A stretch of DNA of 64,000 bases. Source: an uncultured Hungatella sp. Lineage in GTDB: Bacteria > Bacillota > Clostridia > Lachnospirales > Lachnospiraceae. Positions 27,773 to 36,317 of the stretch are shown piece by piece; within the stretch, counting starts at the first letter, position 1, and each line of letters begins with the position of its first letter. Made by a program: the position numbers and the translations under genes. The DNA lies in the NCBI GenBank assembly GCA_910588325.1, contig CAJUPP010000005.1:18643-82642 (forward strand), given 5' to 3'. The notes under the pieces are model-generated. The model had not been told where the DNA came from. It did no database searches and saw only the letters and a list, made by a program, of their open reading frames with translations.

Positions 27773-29575
27773 ATGAAAAAACGTCTGAAATCCTTTTCCA
27801 TTCATTGGATTATATGTATATCCTTTATACCATTTATCCTTCTGATTCTGCTGACTTATTACGTTTTTTACAAAATCGGAAGCCGGCAGCTGGAAAATCA
27901 GGCCTATGAAAGCGCCGGCAACATCAGCACACAGATCAGCAGTTCTCTGACCCAGAATCTGGACAATGTATACCGGGCAGCCCAGGAAGCCACTTCCAAC
28001 TGGTATTTTTTTCAGATGAAGCAGAATATGAAGCAAAACAAGACTCCTGCGATTACGCCCTCCAATTATTACAGGCTTTATCAGCTGATGGATAATCTGC
28101 TCATCTCCAACCCTGACTATTTTAGCAGCATCTCCCTTTTTCTGGAGGACCGCTCCATTTTCGTCTACCTGAACAAGATTGCAGAACCAGTGCGTAACAT
28201 CTCCTTTTGCTATGAAGACCTTTCTTCTTATGTAAGCTCCGAAACCTTAACCTGGGTTCTGCCTGAAAAGATGCATCCCTTTGCATTTAATTCCCAAAAC
28301 TATTCTTCTCTTGGCCTGATGATGCTTTTGGGAGATGAGAATTCGGATATCCGTGGATTTATTTTATTTGAGGTGAATGACGATCTGCTCCTTTCCCAGA
28401 TTCAGAATGCTATGATCACCCCTGGCAGCCGTTTTGCCATCACCCAGGGACAGGAACTGCTTCTGACAGACAGCCTTATATGGACTCAGTCCCTCTCCCG
28501 GCAGATATCCGGTTTTCCCTCCCGGTTCTATACGGATGATGACTGCTGCTTTTATACTCCCATCATCATCCCTGAAAGCAGCCTGGCGCTGGGGCTTCTG
28601 GCTATGGTACCTGTAGATGAGATTTCCTTAAACCAGAAGTCTCTGGCACGGACCCTCCTGGTGATTACCCTTTTGTTTTTCATCCTTTGCGGGGTTACCT
28701 ACTGCTTTTTTTATTTTGCTGTCTCCAAACCTCTGATCCGGTTAAACCGCTGTCTCACAAAGCCCTATGACATTATGGCTCCTGCGGATTTTCATATTTC
28801 CGGAAGCCGTGAGATACAGACCATCACAGATACACTGGAGCATTTTCTGGAGCGGATCCGTACTCTCATCCAGAATCTGAATCACGAGATGGATGAGCGA
28901 AGGATTGCGGAGCTGAATGTCCTCTACGCCCAGATCAACCCTCATTTTCTTTACAATGCCCTGGATACCATCTACCAGCTGTGTGAAATGGAGGAAATCC
29001 AGGACGCCAAGGTTATGACCCATGCCCTGGCTACCTATTACAGAATCGGTGTCAGCAAGGGTGCCAGCTACATTTCCCTGGAGGAAGAATGCACCCATGC
29101 AGAAGTTTACCTTTCTATTATGAAGATCCGGTTTGAAGACTTTACGTACCAGATCCATCTGCCTCACCAGTTAAAATCCTGCATCATCATTAAAAATGTG
29201 CTGCAGCCTATTCTGGAAAACGCGATTTATCATGGAATCCACCCTCTTTCCGATCGCTGCGGAAAAATCAAAATCTCCGTGATGCAGAAGGAAGAGGATG
29301 TTGTCATCACAGTTGCTGACAACGGCATCGGGATTCCTGAAGATCAGCTGGCAGATCTAAGGGCGGATCTGTATGGAACCTTTCATCCCATGGAAAAAGG
29401 GAAGCTGTACGGACTGAAAAATGTTTCCCACCGAATCCGCTTAACCTACCATTCTCACTACGGGCTGGCCATAGAAAGCCGGTATGAGGAGGGAACCTGT
29501 GTTACCATCACCATCCCCAGGATGACAAAACATAAGGAGGAACCTTTTTATGAGCATGAAAATACTGTTTGTTGA
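27773..29575 (+). CDS. Sensor histidine kinase, YesM/LytS type
   Basis: The 600-residue kinase has a membrane segment at residues 12-33, a large extracellular sensor region, and a second segment around 295-318. A linker then leads to the His_kinase domain (INPHFLYNALDTIYQL, with the phosphorylated histidine in NPHF) and an HATPase domain with DNGIGIPE and GLKNV motifs. YesM-type kinases sense extracellular saccharides or loaded binding proteins. The 3' end overlaps the response regulator start by 26 bases. It is divergent from the sulfated-glycan ABC operon, its likely target. Confidence 0.93.
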   Translation: MKKRLKSFSIHWIICISFIPFILLILLTYYVFYKIGSRQLENQAYESAGNISTQISSSLTQNLDNVYRAAQEATSNWYFFQMKQNMKQNKTPAITPSNYYRLYQLMDNLLISNPDYFSSISLFLEDRSIFVYLNKIAEPVRNISFCYEDLSSYVSSETLTWVLPEKMHPFAFNSQNYSSLGLMMLLGDENSDIRGFILFEVNDDLLLSQIQNAMITPGSRFAITQGQELLLTDSLIWTQSLSRQISGFPSRFYTDDDCCFYTPIIIPESSLALGLLAMVPVDEISLNQKSLARTLLVITLLFFILCGVTYCFFYFAVSKPLIRLNRCLTKPYDIMAPADFHISGSREIQTITDTLEHFLERIRTLIQNLNHEMDERRIAELNVLYAQINPHFLYNALDTIYQLCEMEEIQDAKVMTHALATYYRIGVSKGASYISLEEECTHAEVYLSIMKIRFEDFTYQIHLPHQLKSCIIIKNVLQPILENAIYHGIHPLSDRCGKIKISVMQKEEDVVITVADNGIGIPEDQLADLRADLYGTFHPMEKGKLYGLKNVSHRIRLTYHSHYGLAIESRYEEGTCVTITIPRMTKHKEEPFYEHENTVC

Positions 29576-30725
29576 CGATGACGCCATTGCCAGAAAAAAC
29601 ATGGTAAACCGCATCCCGTGGGCCTCCTACGACTGGGAGCTTCTTTACTGTGCAAAAGACGGGATGGAAGCTTTGGAATATGTAAAGACCCATCAGCCGG
29701 ATCTGATTCTTTCTGATGTGAAAATGCCTGTTATGGACGGGATTCAGATGGCGATTATTGCCAAAGACTATAATCCCTCCGTGAAATTTCTGTTTATTTC
29801 CGGATATAAGGATTTTGAATATGCACAGCAGGCTTTAAAGCTGAACGCCATCGATTACCTGACCAAGCCTGTCATGACAGAGAGCCTGATAAGTGCCTTA
29901 AAAAAAGCCTGCAACATCATCCGGCAGGAGCAAAAGGTCACGCACATCATGGAGACAGGATACCCCACCATCCGCCGCCATTTTATCTCCCAGCTGATGT
30001 ACAGCAATTTTACCCAGGCCGACGACAGTGTCTTCCAGGCCTTTGATATCAATCTCTCCAACGGCTTTGGAACCGTAGGGTTTGCAGATTTGAAAACCAT
30101 AGAGGATCTTCCTCCTTCCAAGGTTATGGAGCTTCTGCAAAACGGCTGCAGACAGTTCAGCGAGTATTTTCCCGGAAGTTTCTTTATCCCGATTGATACC
30201 ACCCAGATTTTTTTTATATTTACGGCCGACAATACTTCCGAACGCTCCCATTTTTACGCCAGGATACAGCAGATGCAGGCCTGCCTCAATACCTGGTTTG
30301 AGACAAACCTGCATCTGTACGGAACCTTTTACTACGGTTCTTATTTTCAGGAGCTGAATGCCCTCTATCTCTCCTATCAGACTGCGCAGAAAGTGCGCAA
30401 CAACCAGACTACGGATCTCCTGTCCCGGATCCGCAGGTACATTCAGACCGAATACGGCAATCCGGAGCTGACTCTTCAGAGTATTGCCAGCCATTTTAAC
30501 ATCAACCACTGCTACCTTACCAGCCTGTACAAAGACAAGTACGGGATCAATCTTTATGACTATCTGATTCAGGTGCGCATGGAGAAAGCGGCTCAGCTTC
30601 TCATGACAACCGATTTAAAGAGCTACCAGATTGCTGAGCTGACCGGGTATAATAACAGCCAGTATTTCAGCCTGAGCTTTAAGAAATATTACGGATGTAC
30701 GGTGACGGAGTACAAACATAGATAA
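29550..30725 (+). CDS. Response regulator, YesN/AraC type
   Basis: The 391-residue protein has an N-terminal receiver domain (acidic pocket FVDDD, phosphoacceptor Asp56 in LILSDVKMP, Lys in DYLTKPV). After a middle linker comes a C-terminal AraC/XylS domain with two helix-turn-helix units (LTLQSIASHFNINHCYLTSL and YQIAELTGYNNSQYFSLSF). AAGGAGG precedes the ATG within the kinase gene. It probably activates the divergent ABC-sulfatase-hydrolase operon. Confidence 0.93.
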   Translation: MSMKILFVDDDAIARKNMVNRIPWASYDWELLYCAKDGMEALEYVKTHQPDLILSDVKMPVMDGIQMAIIAKDYNPSVKFLFISGYKDFEYAQQALKLNAIDYLTKPVMTESLISALKKACNIIRQEQKVTHIMETGYPTIRRHFISQLMYSNFTQADDSVFQAFDINLSNGFGTVGFADLKTIEDLPPSKVMELLQNGCRQFSEYFPGSFFIPIDTTQIFFIFTADNTSERSHFYARIQQMQACLNTWFETNLHLYGTFYYGSYFQELNALYLSYQTAQKVRNNQTTDLLSRIRRYIQTEYGNPELTLQSIASHFNINHCYLTSLYKDKYGINLYDYLIQVRMEKAAQLLMTTDLKSYQIAELTGYNNSQYFSLSFKKYYGCTVTEYKHR

Positions 30726-30734
30726 ACTTTTATA

Positions 30735-30780
30735 TACAAGCAGTTTACAGAATTCAATCAATTCGCTTGTACACTTTTTT
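30735..30780 (+). terminator. Intrinsic terminator of the two-component operon
   Basis: TACAAGC and GCTTGTA pair around an inner GAATT/AATTC stem and are followed by CACTTTTTT, about ten bases beyond the response regulator stop. Confidence 0.85.
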
Positions 30781-30793
30781 CTTCACCCCTCAG

Positions 30794-31078
30794 TCACTCC
30801 CTCTGCTGTACATATTTTCCCTGCAGATAAAATCCATGGTTCATAGGCCCGCTCCCCTTTCCCAGATCCAGCATAGCTTCCAAAGCGCTGGTAAGATACT
30901 CCTTGGCCAGTCCGATGGAGGAATGCAGGTCATATCCTTTAGCCAGATTGGCGGCAATGGCGCTGGACAGGGCGCAGCCGGTTCCGTGGGTGTTGGGATT
31001 CCCAATGTCTTTGCTGTCATGGATAACCATGCCTGAGAGAACCTGTGCCTCCGGAATATTAGGAGTTACCACTGCCGC
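30794..31078 (-). pseudogene. thiD: thiD fragment, truncated and internally deleted
   Basis: The minus-strand frame reads VVTPNIPEAQVLSGM, then jumps to NTHGTGCALSSAIAANLAKG and runs to a normal C-terminus. Both parts are hallmark sequences of hydroxymethylpyrimidine phosphate kinase ThiD, but the roughly 75 residues normally between them are missing, as is the N-terminal half. The reading frame is preserved across the internal deletion. The 5' end is joined directly to a displaced copy of the GntR promoter region. There is no plausible start, so this is a relic. Confidence 0.8.
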
Positions 31079-31079
31079 T

Positions 31080-31181
31080 GTCTGGTATCATACACATTCT
31101 CCTCTGTATTATATAATCATAATATAATATTATATGCTGTCAAAAAGGAGTAACTCCTTTTTTATTCAGGCATTACTCCCA
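31080..31181. repeat. Displaced partial copy of the GntR promoter/terminator module
   Basis: The sequence from GCTGTCTGGTATCATACAC through the terminator hairpin is almost identical to 19289-19423. A gap of about 28 bases removes the -10 box and operator palindrome of the original. The hairpin (GGAGTAATGCC / AAGGAGTTACTCC on the minus strand, then TTTTTG) is retained and could still terminate leftward transcripts of the IDH operon. Confidence 0.85.
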
Positions 31182-31251
31182 TCTCATATGTAATGTCCCC
31201 GTTCTGATCCGGCAGCTGGAAGGCCGGCGCCTTTATTCCTGGTACTAACAC
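31162..31251 (-). pseudogene. N-terminal scrap of a Bcp-type peroxiredoxin
   Basis: A frame overlapping the IDH stop encodes VLVPGIKAPAFQLPDQNGD, the typical N-terminus of AhpC/TSA thiol peroxidases of the Bcp group. It then runs into the terminator module after about 20 residues. The active-site cysteine region is absent. It is either a deletion relic or, less likely, a chance resemblance. Confidence 0.65.
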
Positions 31252-32246
31252 AGCCGGCGGATAATCGCCTCCGTATATTCTGCCGTAGTGGCCCTTCCGC
31301 CCAGATCCGGAGTTTTCACAGTACCTTCTGCAAGAACCTGATCCACTGCCTTCCTGATTCTGGCTGCGCAGTCTGATTTGCCCATGTGTTCTAACATCAT
31401 GCAGGCAGACCACAGAAACGCCGTGGGGTTAGCGATGCCTTTTTTGGCGATATCCGGGGCGCTTCCATGAACCGCCTCGAACATGGCATAGCCGCAACCT
31501 AAATTGCTGGATGGAAGAAGCCCCAGGCCGCCGATAAGTCCGCTGGTCAGATCCGACAGGATATCTCCATACAGGTTTTCCGTCACGATCACGTCAAACT
31601 GCTGAGGCTTCATCACAAGCTGCATGGCCACATTGTCGACAATCTTATCCTCCGCTTCTATCTGGGGATATTCTCTGCTCACCTCATAGAACACATCCCT
31701 GAAAAGGCCGTCAGACAGCTTCATAATATTGGCCTTGTGGACGCAGGTAACCTTTTTGCGGCCCTGACGCACCGCATAATCAAAGGCGTCCTTTATGATT
31801 CTCTGGCTGCATTTCCTGGTAATGATCTTGATGGAGCGGGCAGTATCTTCATCCGCCATCTCCTCTATACCGGCATAGAGATCCTCTGTATTTTCCCTGA
31901 ATATCACAATATCCACATTCTCAAATGGTGTCTTTACAGCACTGTTGGAGCGGGCCGGGCGAATGTTGGCGTAAAGGTCGTATTTCTTGCGCATCATAAC
32001 ATTAAGGGAGCGGAACCCCTTCCCCACAGGGGTGGTGATGGGAGATTTTAATAGCACCCTGTTTTTTTCAAAGGAGGCAAATCCCTCCTGGGGAATCAGC
32101 TCTCCGTGGGCCTCAAATTCCGCCTCTCCCACGGAAAAAATCTCATAGGCAAGGCCAGCCCCCGCCTCGTCTAAAATCTTCAGCACCGCATCTGTGATCT
32201 CCGGGCCGATGCCGTCCCCTTTAAATACCGTAATTGTATTGCTCAT
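31245..32246 (-). CDS. icd: Isocitrate dehydrogenase, NAD-type isopropylmalate dehydrogenase family
   Basis: The 333-residue enzyme has the beta-decarboxylating dehydrogenase fold: GDGIGPEIT at the N-terminus, substrate loop with RENTEDLYAGIE (isocitrate-type rather than isopropylmalate), and AVHGSAPDIAKKGIANPTA near the C-terminus. It oxidises isocitrate to 2-oxoglutarate, probably with NAD. Its ATG abuts the citrate synthase stop and uses a GGAGG inside that gene. The neighbours confirm the pathway. Confidence 0.92.
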   Translation of the reverse strand: MSNTITVFKGDGIGPEITDAVLKILDEAGAGLAYEIFSVGEAEFEAHGELIPQEGFASFEKNRVLLKSPITTPVGKGFRSLNVMMRKKYDLYANIRPARSNSAVKTPFENVDIVIFRENTEDLYAGIEEMADEDTARSIKIITRKCSQRIIKDAFDYAVRQGRKKVTCVHKANIMKLSDGLFRDVFYEVSREYPQIEAEDKIVDNVAMQLVMKPQQFDVIVTENLYGDILSDLTSGLIGGLGLLPSSNLGCGYAMFEAVHGSAPDIAKKGIANPTAFLWSACMMLEHMGKSDCAARIRKAVDQVLAEGTVKTPDLGGRATTAEYTEAIIRRLC

Positions 32247-33590
32247 CTATCTGTCCTCCATCGGCACGTATTCCTGATTCTCACCGCCTACATACTTGGT
32301 GGCCGGCCGCATGATGCGGCCGTCGTAAAGCTTATTCTCAATGTTGTGGGCCAGCCAGCCTACTGTCCTGCTGCACATAAACAGAGGCGTGTACAGATCC
32401 CTGGGGATTCCCAGCATCTCATAGGCAAAGCCGCTGTAATAATCTACATTGGCGGGAAGAGGCTTACCCTTTTTCTCTTCCATCACCTGTCTGGCAATGG
32501 TTTCAAACCGCATGCGGAATTCCAGCTCTGTCATCAGGTCCTTCTCCTTTGCCACGGCGATACAGCACTCTCTCAGCATATCGGCCCTGGGATCAGAGAT
32601 AGTGTAAACCGCATGGCCGAAGCCGTAGACCAGGCCGGAGCGGTCATACAGTTTCCCCTCAAGCAGCTTTTCCACCGCCTGGCGGATCCAGGAATCGTCT
32701 GCCTCATAACCTCCCGCTTCCTGAAGCACCGCATCCATCATTTCCGCCACCTTTATGTTGGCGCCGCCGTGGCGTGGGCCTTTTAAGGAGCCGATACTGC
32801 CTGACATAGTAGAATAAATATCCGTGCCGGTGGAGGCAATGACCACGTTGGTGAAAGTGGAGTTATTGCCGCCGCCGTGATCTGCGTGAAGCATCAGGAT
32901 AGTATCCAGAAGGCTTGCTTCCTTCACGGAAAAATGCTGATCCTTGCGCAGAAGGCTTAAGAAATTCTCCGCAATGGAATACTGGGGGTTTGCATAGTGG
33001 ATAAACAGGCTGTCCCTCTCATAATAATGGACCTTGCTCTGGTAAGCATAGCAGGCGATGGAAGGCAGCTTGGCTAACAGGTTGATGCCCTTTACCAGAG
33101 TCTCATAGACCCCTGTGTTGTCTGGATCCTCATCATAATTATACAGAGTAAGCACCGCATCCTGCAGCTTATTCATCAGATTGGTGCCAGGCATGCGAAG
33201 CAGATTCATCTCCACAAATTCATCCGGTATCTCATAGCACTCTCTGATAATATTACAGAAACAGTCCAAATCCTTTTTCTTCGGAAGATATCCGAAAAGC
33301 AGCAGGAAACAGACCTCCTCGTATCCGAAATGGCTTCCTCTTTTTCCGTTCACCAAAGCTTCCACGTCAATGCCCCGGTAGTACAGCTTTCCGGGGGTTG
33401 CCTTGATCCCTTCCTCTGTCTCCTCGTAGCCCACAACGTCAGATACCCTGGTAAGACCGATGCGCACACCGGTCCCGTCCTCGTTGCGCAGGCCCTTCTT
33501 CACATTGTATTCCCTGTACCATTCATTAGGGATTTCCGTATAATTCTGGGATTTCCCATAAAATTGTGCCAGATAACTATCTTTAATCAC
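32247..33590 (-). CDS. Citrate synthase
   Basis: The 447-residue protein shows citrate synthase motifs: LHADHGGGNNSTF with a catalytic histidine and VYGFGHAVYTISDPRA with another. It condenses oxaloacetate and acetyl-CoA to citrate. It sits between the aconitase (stop at 33597) and IDH genes in a tight operon that feeds 2-oxoglutarate and glutamate synthesis. Length is at the long end for bacterial enzymes, as in clostridial homologues. Confidence 0.95.
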   Translation of the reverse strand: MIKDSYLAQFYGKSQNYTEIPNEWYREYNVKKGLRNEDGTGVRIGLTRVSDVVGYEETEEGIKATPGKLYYRGIDVEALVNGKRGSHFGYEEVCFLLLFGYLPKKKDLDCFCNIIRECYEIPDEFVEMNLLRMPGTNLMNKLQDAVLTLYNYDEDPDNTGVYETLVKGINLLAKLPSIACYAYQSKVHYYERDSLFIHYANPQYSIAENFLSLLRKDQHFSVKEASLLDTILMLHADHGGGNNSTFTNVVIASTGTDIYSTMSGSIGSLKGPRHGGANIKVAEMMDAVLQEAGGYEADDSWIRQAVEKLLEGKLYDRSGLVYGFGHAVYTISDPRADMLRECCIAVAKEKDLMTELEFRMRFETIARQVMEEKKGKPLPANVDYYSGFAYEMLGIPRDLYTPLFMCSRTVGWLAHNIENKLYDGRIMRPATKYVGGENQEYVPMEDR

Positions 33591-33596
33591 AGGCTA

Positions 33597-35900
33597 TCAT
33601 CCTTTCTGTCTGTTTCTGTTGTAATTAATAAGGCAGCCGGCCTTCACAATCTCCCTTTCTTCTTCCGTCATCTCTCCGATATACAGGCAAAGCTCTTTGG
33701 TGCTGGAACCATGTATCACATAGGCGGCGATATTCTTTAAATCCCCCTCCAGGGCGGTGCGGATGCCAGGTACATAGATGTAATCTCCCACCTGAAAGTC
33801 CGGCTCCCCCTCCATCTGGAAAGGAATCATCCCCCAGTTGATCACATTGGAGCGGTATCGTTTTGTTGCATACTCCCTGGAGATATTGGCAAGGCCTCCC
33901 AGCACTCTCTGGCAGCTGGCCGCCTGCTCTCTGGCAGAGCCGTCACCAGGTTTTACCGCGTAAATCATACTTCCGATCTCCACCTCTTCTGCCCTCACCT
34001 GCTCACTGCCGGGGATGTGGCGGATCTGCTCATAGACAGCCTCCAGAGCCGGCTCTGTCTCAAAAATCTTCGCCTCTCCCTCCGTTGTCCTGGCTTTTTC
34101 AGGGACAAATGCCTCCTTGGCCCTGGCAACGTACTCCGGATCTCTTCTTGAAAGGGTAAATTCCGCCAGCCCCAGAGGATTGGAACGGTAGGAGGAGGTC
34201 TCCCCGGAAGGAATCAGCTCGTCTGTGGTTGTCACCGGATCCATGATCCGGGAGCAGACTTTTAAGAGGATATTCTCCGCCAGCGGACTCATCTTCGGCC
34301 AGTCCTTAATGTTGGGTCCATAGACCAGTTCACGGCTTTCGTCTCCCTCTCCGAAACCGAAATACACACGGTTTTTATAAGAGCTGTCGTCAAATGTATA
34401 TTCCGGCACCTGATCCCAGCCGTCCATCTCCCAGGCTGAGGTCAGACGCCCCTTGTTGGCAGCCGTAGCCGCAATGGATCTGGCATCCATCAGGGCCACA
34501 GCGGCCATCTGTCCGCTGCCTGGCTTTGATCCTTCCCGGTTGGGGAAATTCCTGGTAGTATGGCGGATGCTTAAGCCGTTGTTGCAGGGCGTATCCCCTG
34601 CCCCGAAGCAAGGCCCGCAAAATGCAGTGCGGATAATGGCTCCTGCATCCATCAAATCCGATACGGCTCCCTTCTTCACCAGATCCGCAAACACCGGCTG
34701 GGAAGAAGGGTACACTGCCAGGGAAAATGCATCGCTGCCGCAGCTTCTGCCTTTTAAAGCCTGGGCTGCTTCCATAATATTACTGTAGGTACCTCCGGCA
34801 CACCCTGCGATAACCGCCTGCTGCACCATCAGCTCTCCGTCTTTCACTTTATCCAGAAGGGTAAAAGAAGCCTTGCCGCCGGACACATGTTTCGCCTGCT
34901 GCTCCACCTCCCCTAAAATATCGGTGAGATTCTCTTTCAGTTCATCGATCTCATAGGCATTGCTTGGATGGAAAGGCAGGGCGACCATAGGCTTTACCGT
35001 GGAAAGATCCACATACACACAGCCGTCGTAATAGGCCATGTCCCCAGGAGACAGTTCTCTGTAGGCCTCCTCTCTGTGATGCTTTGCCAGATAGGCCTTT
35101 GTGTCTTCATCGGTTCTCCAGATGGAGGTAAGGCAGGTGGTTTCCGTGGTCATCACGTCCACACCGTTGCGGTAGTCTGTGGTCATAGAACTGACTCCCG
35201 GCCCCACGAACTCCATCACCTTGTTCTTCACATAGCCGTTTTTAAACACGGCTTTGATAATAGCCAGCGCAATATCCTGAGGCCCTGTTCCCGGCCTTGG
35301 CGCCCCGTCCAGATACACGGCCACCACCTCCGGGTATTTTACATCGTATGTATCTCTTAAAAGCTGCTTTACCAGCTCGCCGCCGCCCTCTCCCACAGCC
35401 ATGGTTCCCAGCGCGCCGTAGCGGGTATGGCTGTCGGATCCCAGAATCATCTGTCCGCAGCCGGCCATCTTCTCTCTCATATACTGGTGAATCACGGCAA
35501 TATGAGGCGGAACATAGATGCCGCCGTATTTCTTTGCCGCCGAAAGGCCGAACATGTGATCGTCCTCATTGATGGTGCCTCCCACCGCACACAAAGTGTT
35601 GTGGCAGTTGGTAAGCACATAGGGAATGGGAAACTGCTCCATGCCTGACGCTCTGGCCGTCTGCACAATTCCTACAAATGTAATGTCGTGGGATGCCATG
35701 GAATCGAAACGGAGCTTTAATTGCTCCATGTCCCCGGATGTATTGTGGGACTGCAATATGGAATAGGCGATGGTCTCCTTCCTTGCAGCCTCCTTGTCCG
35801 CCTCCTGTCCGGTCAGAAGCTTCACTCTGTCCTTCTCTTTTTCGGGAATAAGCTTCGTCCCTCTAACCAGATAGACGCCGCCTTCATACAGTGATATCAA
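33597..35900 (-). CDS. acn: Aconitate hydratase
   Basis: The product of about 767 residues has the aconitase Fe-S ligands (one cysteine in [10 protein letters not shown], two in [10 protein letters not shown]) and substrate motifs [12 protein letters not shown] and SYRSNPLG. It isomerises citrate to isocitrate. I choose a TTG start at 35900: AGGAGG lies 8 bases upstream, and the strong promoter places the transcription start next to the ATG at 35921, which itself has no ribosome site. It heads the acn-citrate synthase-icd operon. Confidence 0.9.
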   Translation of the reverse strand: MISLYEGGVYLVRGTKLIPEKEKDRVKLLTGQEADKEAARKETIAYSILQSHNTSGDMEQLKLRFDSMASHDITFVGIVQTARASGMEQFPIPYVLTNCHNTLCAVGGTINEDDHMFGLSAAKKYGGIYVPPHIAVIHQYMREKMAGCGQMILGSDSHTRYGALGTMAVGEGGGELVKQLLRDTYDVKYPEVVAVYLDGAPRPGTGPQDIALAIIKAVFKNGYVKNKVMEFVGPGVSSMTTDYRNGVDVMTTETTCLTSIWRTDEDTKAYLAKHHREEAYRELSPGDMAYYDGCVYVDLSTVKPMVALPFHPSNAYEIDELKENLTDILGEVEQQAKHVSGGKASFTLLDKVKDGELMVQQAVIAGCAGGTYSNIMEAAQALKGRSCGSDAFSLAVYPSSQPVFADLVKKGAVSDLMDAGAIIRTAFCGPCFGAGDTPCNNGLSIRHTTRNFPNREGSKPGSGQMAAVALMDARSIAATAANKGRLTSAWEMDGWDQVPEYTFDDSSYKNRVYFGFGEGDESRELVYGPNIKDWPKMSPLAENILLKVCSRIMDPVTTTDELIPSGETSSYRSNPLGLAEFTLSRRDPEYVARAKEAFVPEKARTTEGEAKIFETEPALEAVYEQIRHIPGSEQVRAEEVEIGSMIYAVKPGDGSAREQAASCQRVLGGLANISREYATKRYRSNVINWGMIPFQMEGEPDFQVGDYIYVPGIRTALEGDLKNIAAYVIHGSSTKELCLYIGEMTEEEREIVKAGCLINYNRNRQKG

Positions 35901-35929
35901 TGTCTCTACCTCCTGGTCCATAATTTACA

Positions 35930-35965
35930 GATACTATAAACGAAAATTCCTTGTTTGTCCAGCAG
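35930..35965 (-). promoter_or_regulatory. Promoter of the acn-citrate synthase-icd operon
   Basis: On the minus strand TGGACA and TATAGT are separated by 17 bases just upstream of the aconitase gene. Transcription would begin within about ten bases of the ATG at 35921, leaving a short leader with the AGGAGG before the TTG start. Confidence 0.7.
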
Positions 35966-36044
35966 GGGCAGGAAAATGTGCTGTCCTGCCGTCAGATTAA
36001 AAGCTGGCCAGCGACGGCACAAAGCCCTTCCGCCCCTTTGCACA

Positions 36045-36178
36045 CAAAAAGGTGCAGGGTCTTAATCTTCTGATTAAAAACTTTGCACCTTTGCAATCTC
36101 GTTTATCCTATTAAAATGTTATGCACACGGCTCTTGCCCTTTCTTTAACATTGCTTTGCCGACGCCGGAACAATTCGT
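36045..36178 (-). ncRNA. Candidate small RNA (or leader) upstream of aconitase
   Basis: A near-consensus promoter (TGTACA-17-TATAAT, 36185-36213) would start transcription near 36178. A hairpin with stem AAAGGTGCA/TGCACCTTT plus TTAATC/GATTAA, followed by TTTTTGTG, ends near 36045. The span of about 135 bases has no open frame with a ribosome site. It fits an independent small RNA or an attenuated long leader of the aconitase operon. I do not recognise an RNA family. Confidence 0.45.
36048..36093 (-). terminator. Intrinsic terminator in the acn/PepSY intergenic region
   Basis: The minus-strand stem AAAGGTGCA ... TGCACCTTT with inner TTAATC/GATTAA is followed by a run of T. It could also serve the PepSY gene located 220 bases upstream. 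Confidence 0.7.
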
Positions 36179-36184
36179 ACCGAG

Positions 36185-36213
36185 ATTATAGCATACTCTC
36201 TCTGTAATGTACA
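36185..36213 (-). promoter_or_regulatory. Promoter upstream of the candidate small RNA
   Basis: TATAAT at 36185-36190 and TGTACA at 36208-36213 are separated by 17 bases on the minus strand, 280 bases before the aconitase gene. Confidence 0.65.
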
Positions 36214-36317
36214 GCCTAAATTTTCTGACGGATCCAAAATCAGGTCCAAAACGCATATTTCAATACAAGCTGCGCGATGTTTTTTCTTCCTCAATGCAAT
36301 CGGTGTCTGTCATATCT

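Noticed and set aside
35901..36178. T-box leader for the aconitase operon
   Set aside because: No T-box GGTGG-type consensus or specifier-loop arrangement is visible; a strong promoter lies immediately before the gene.
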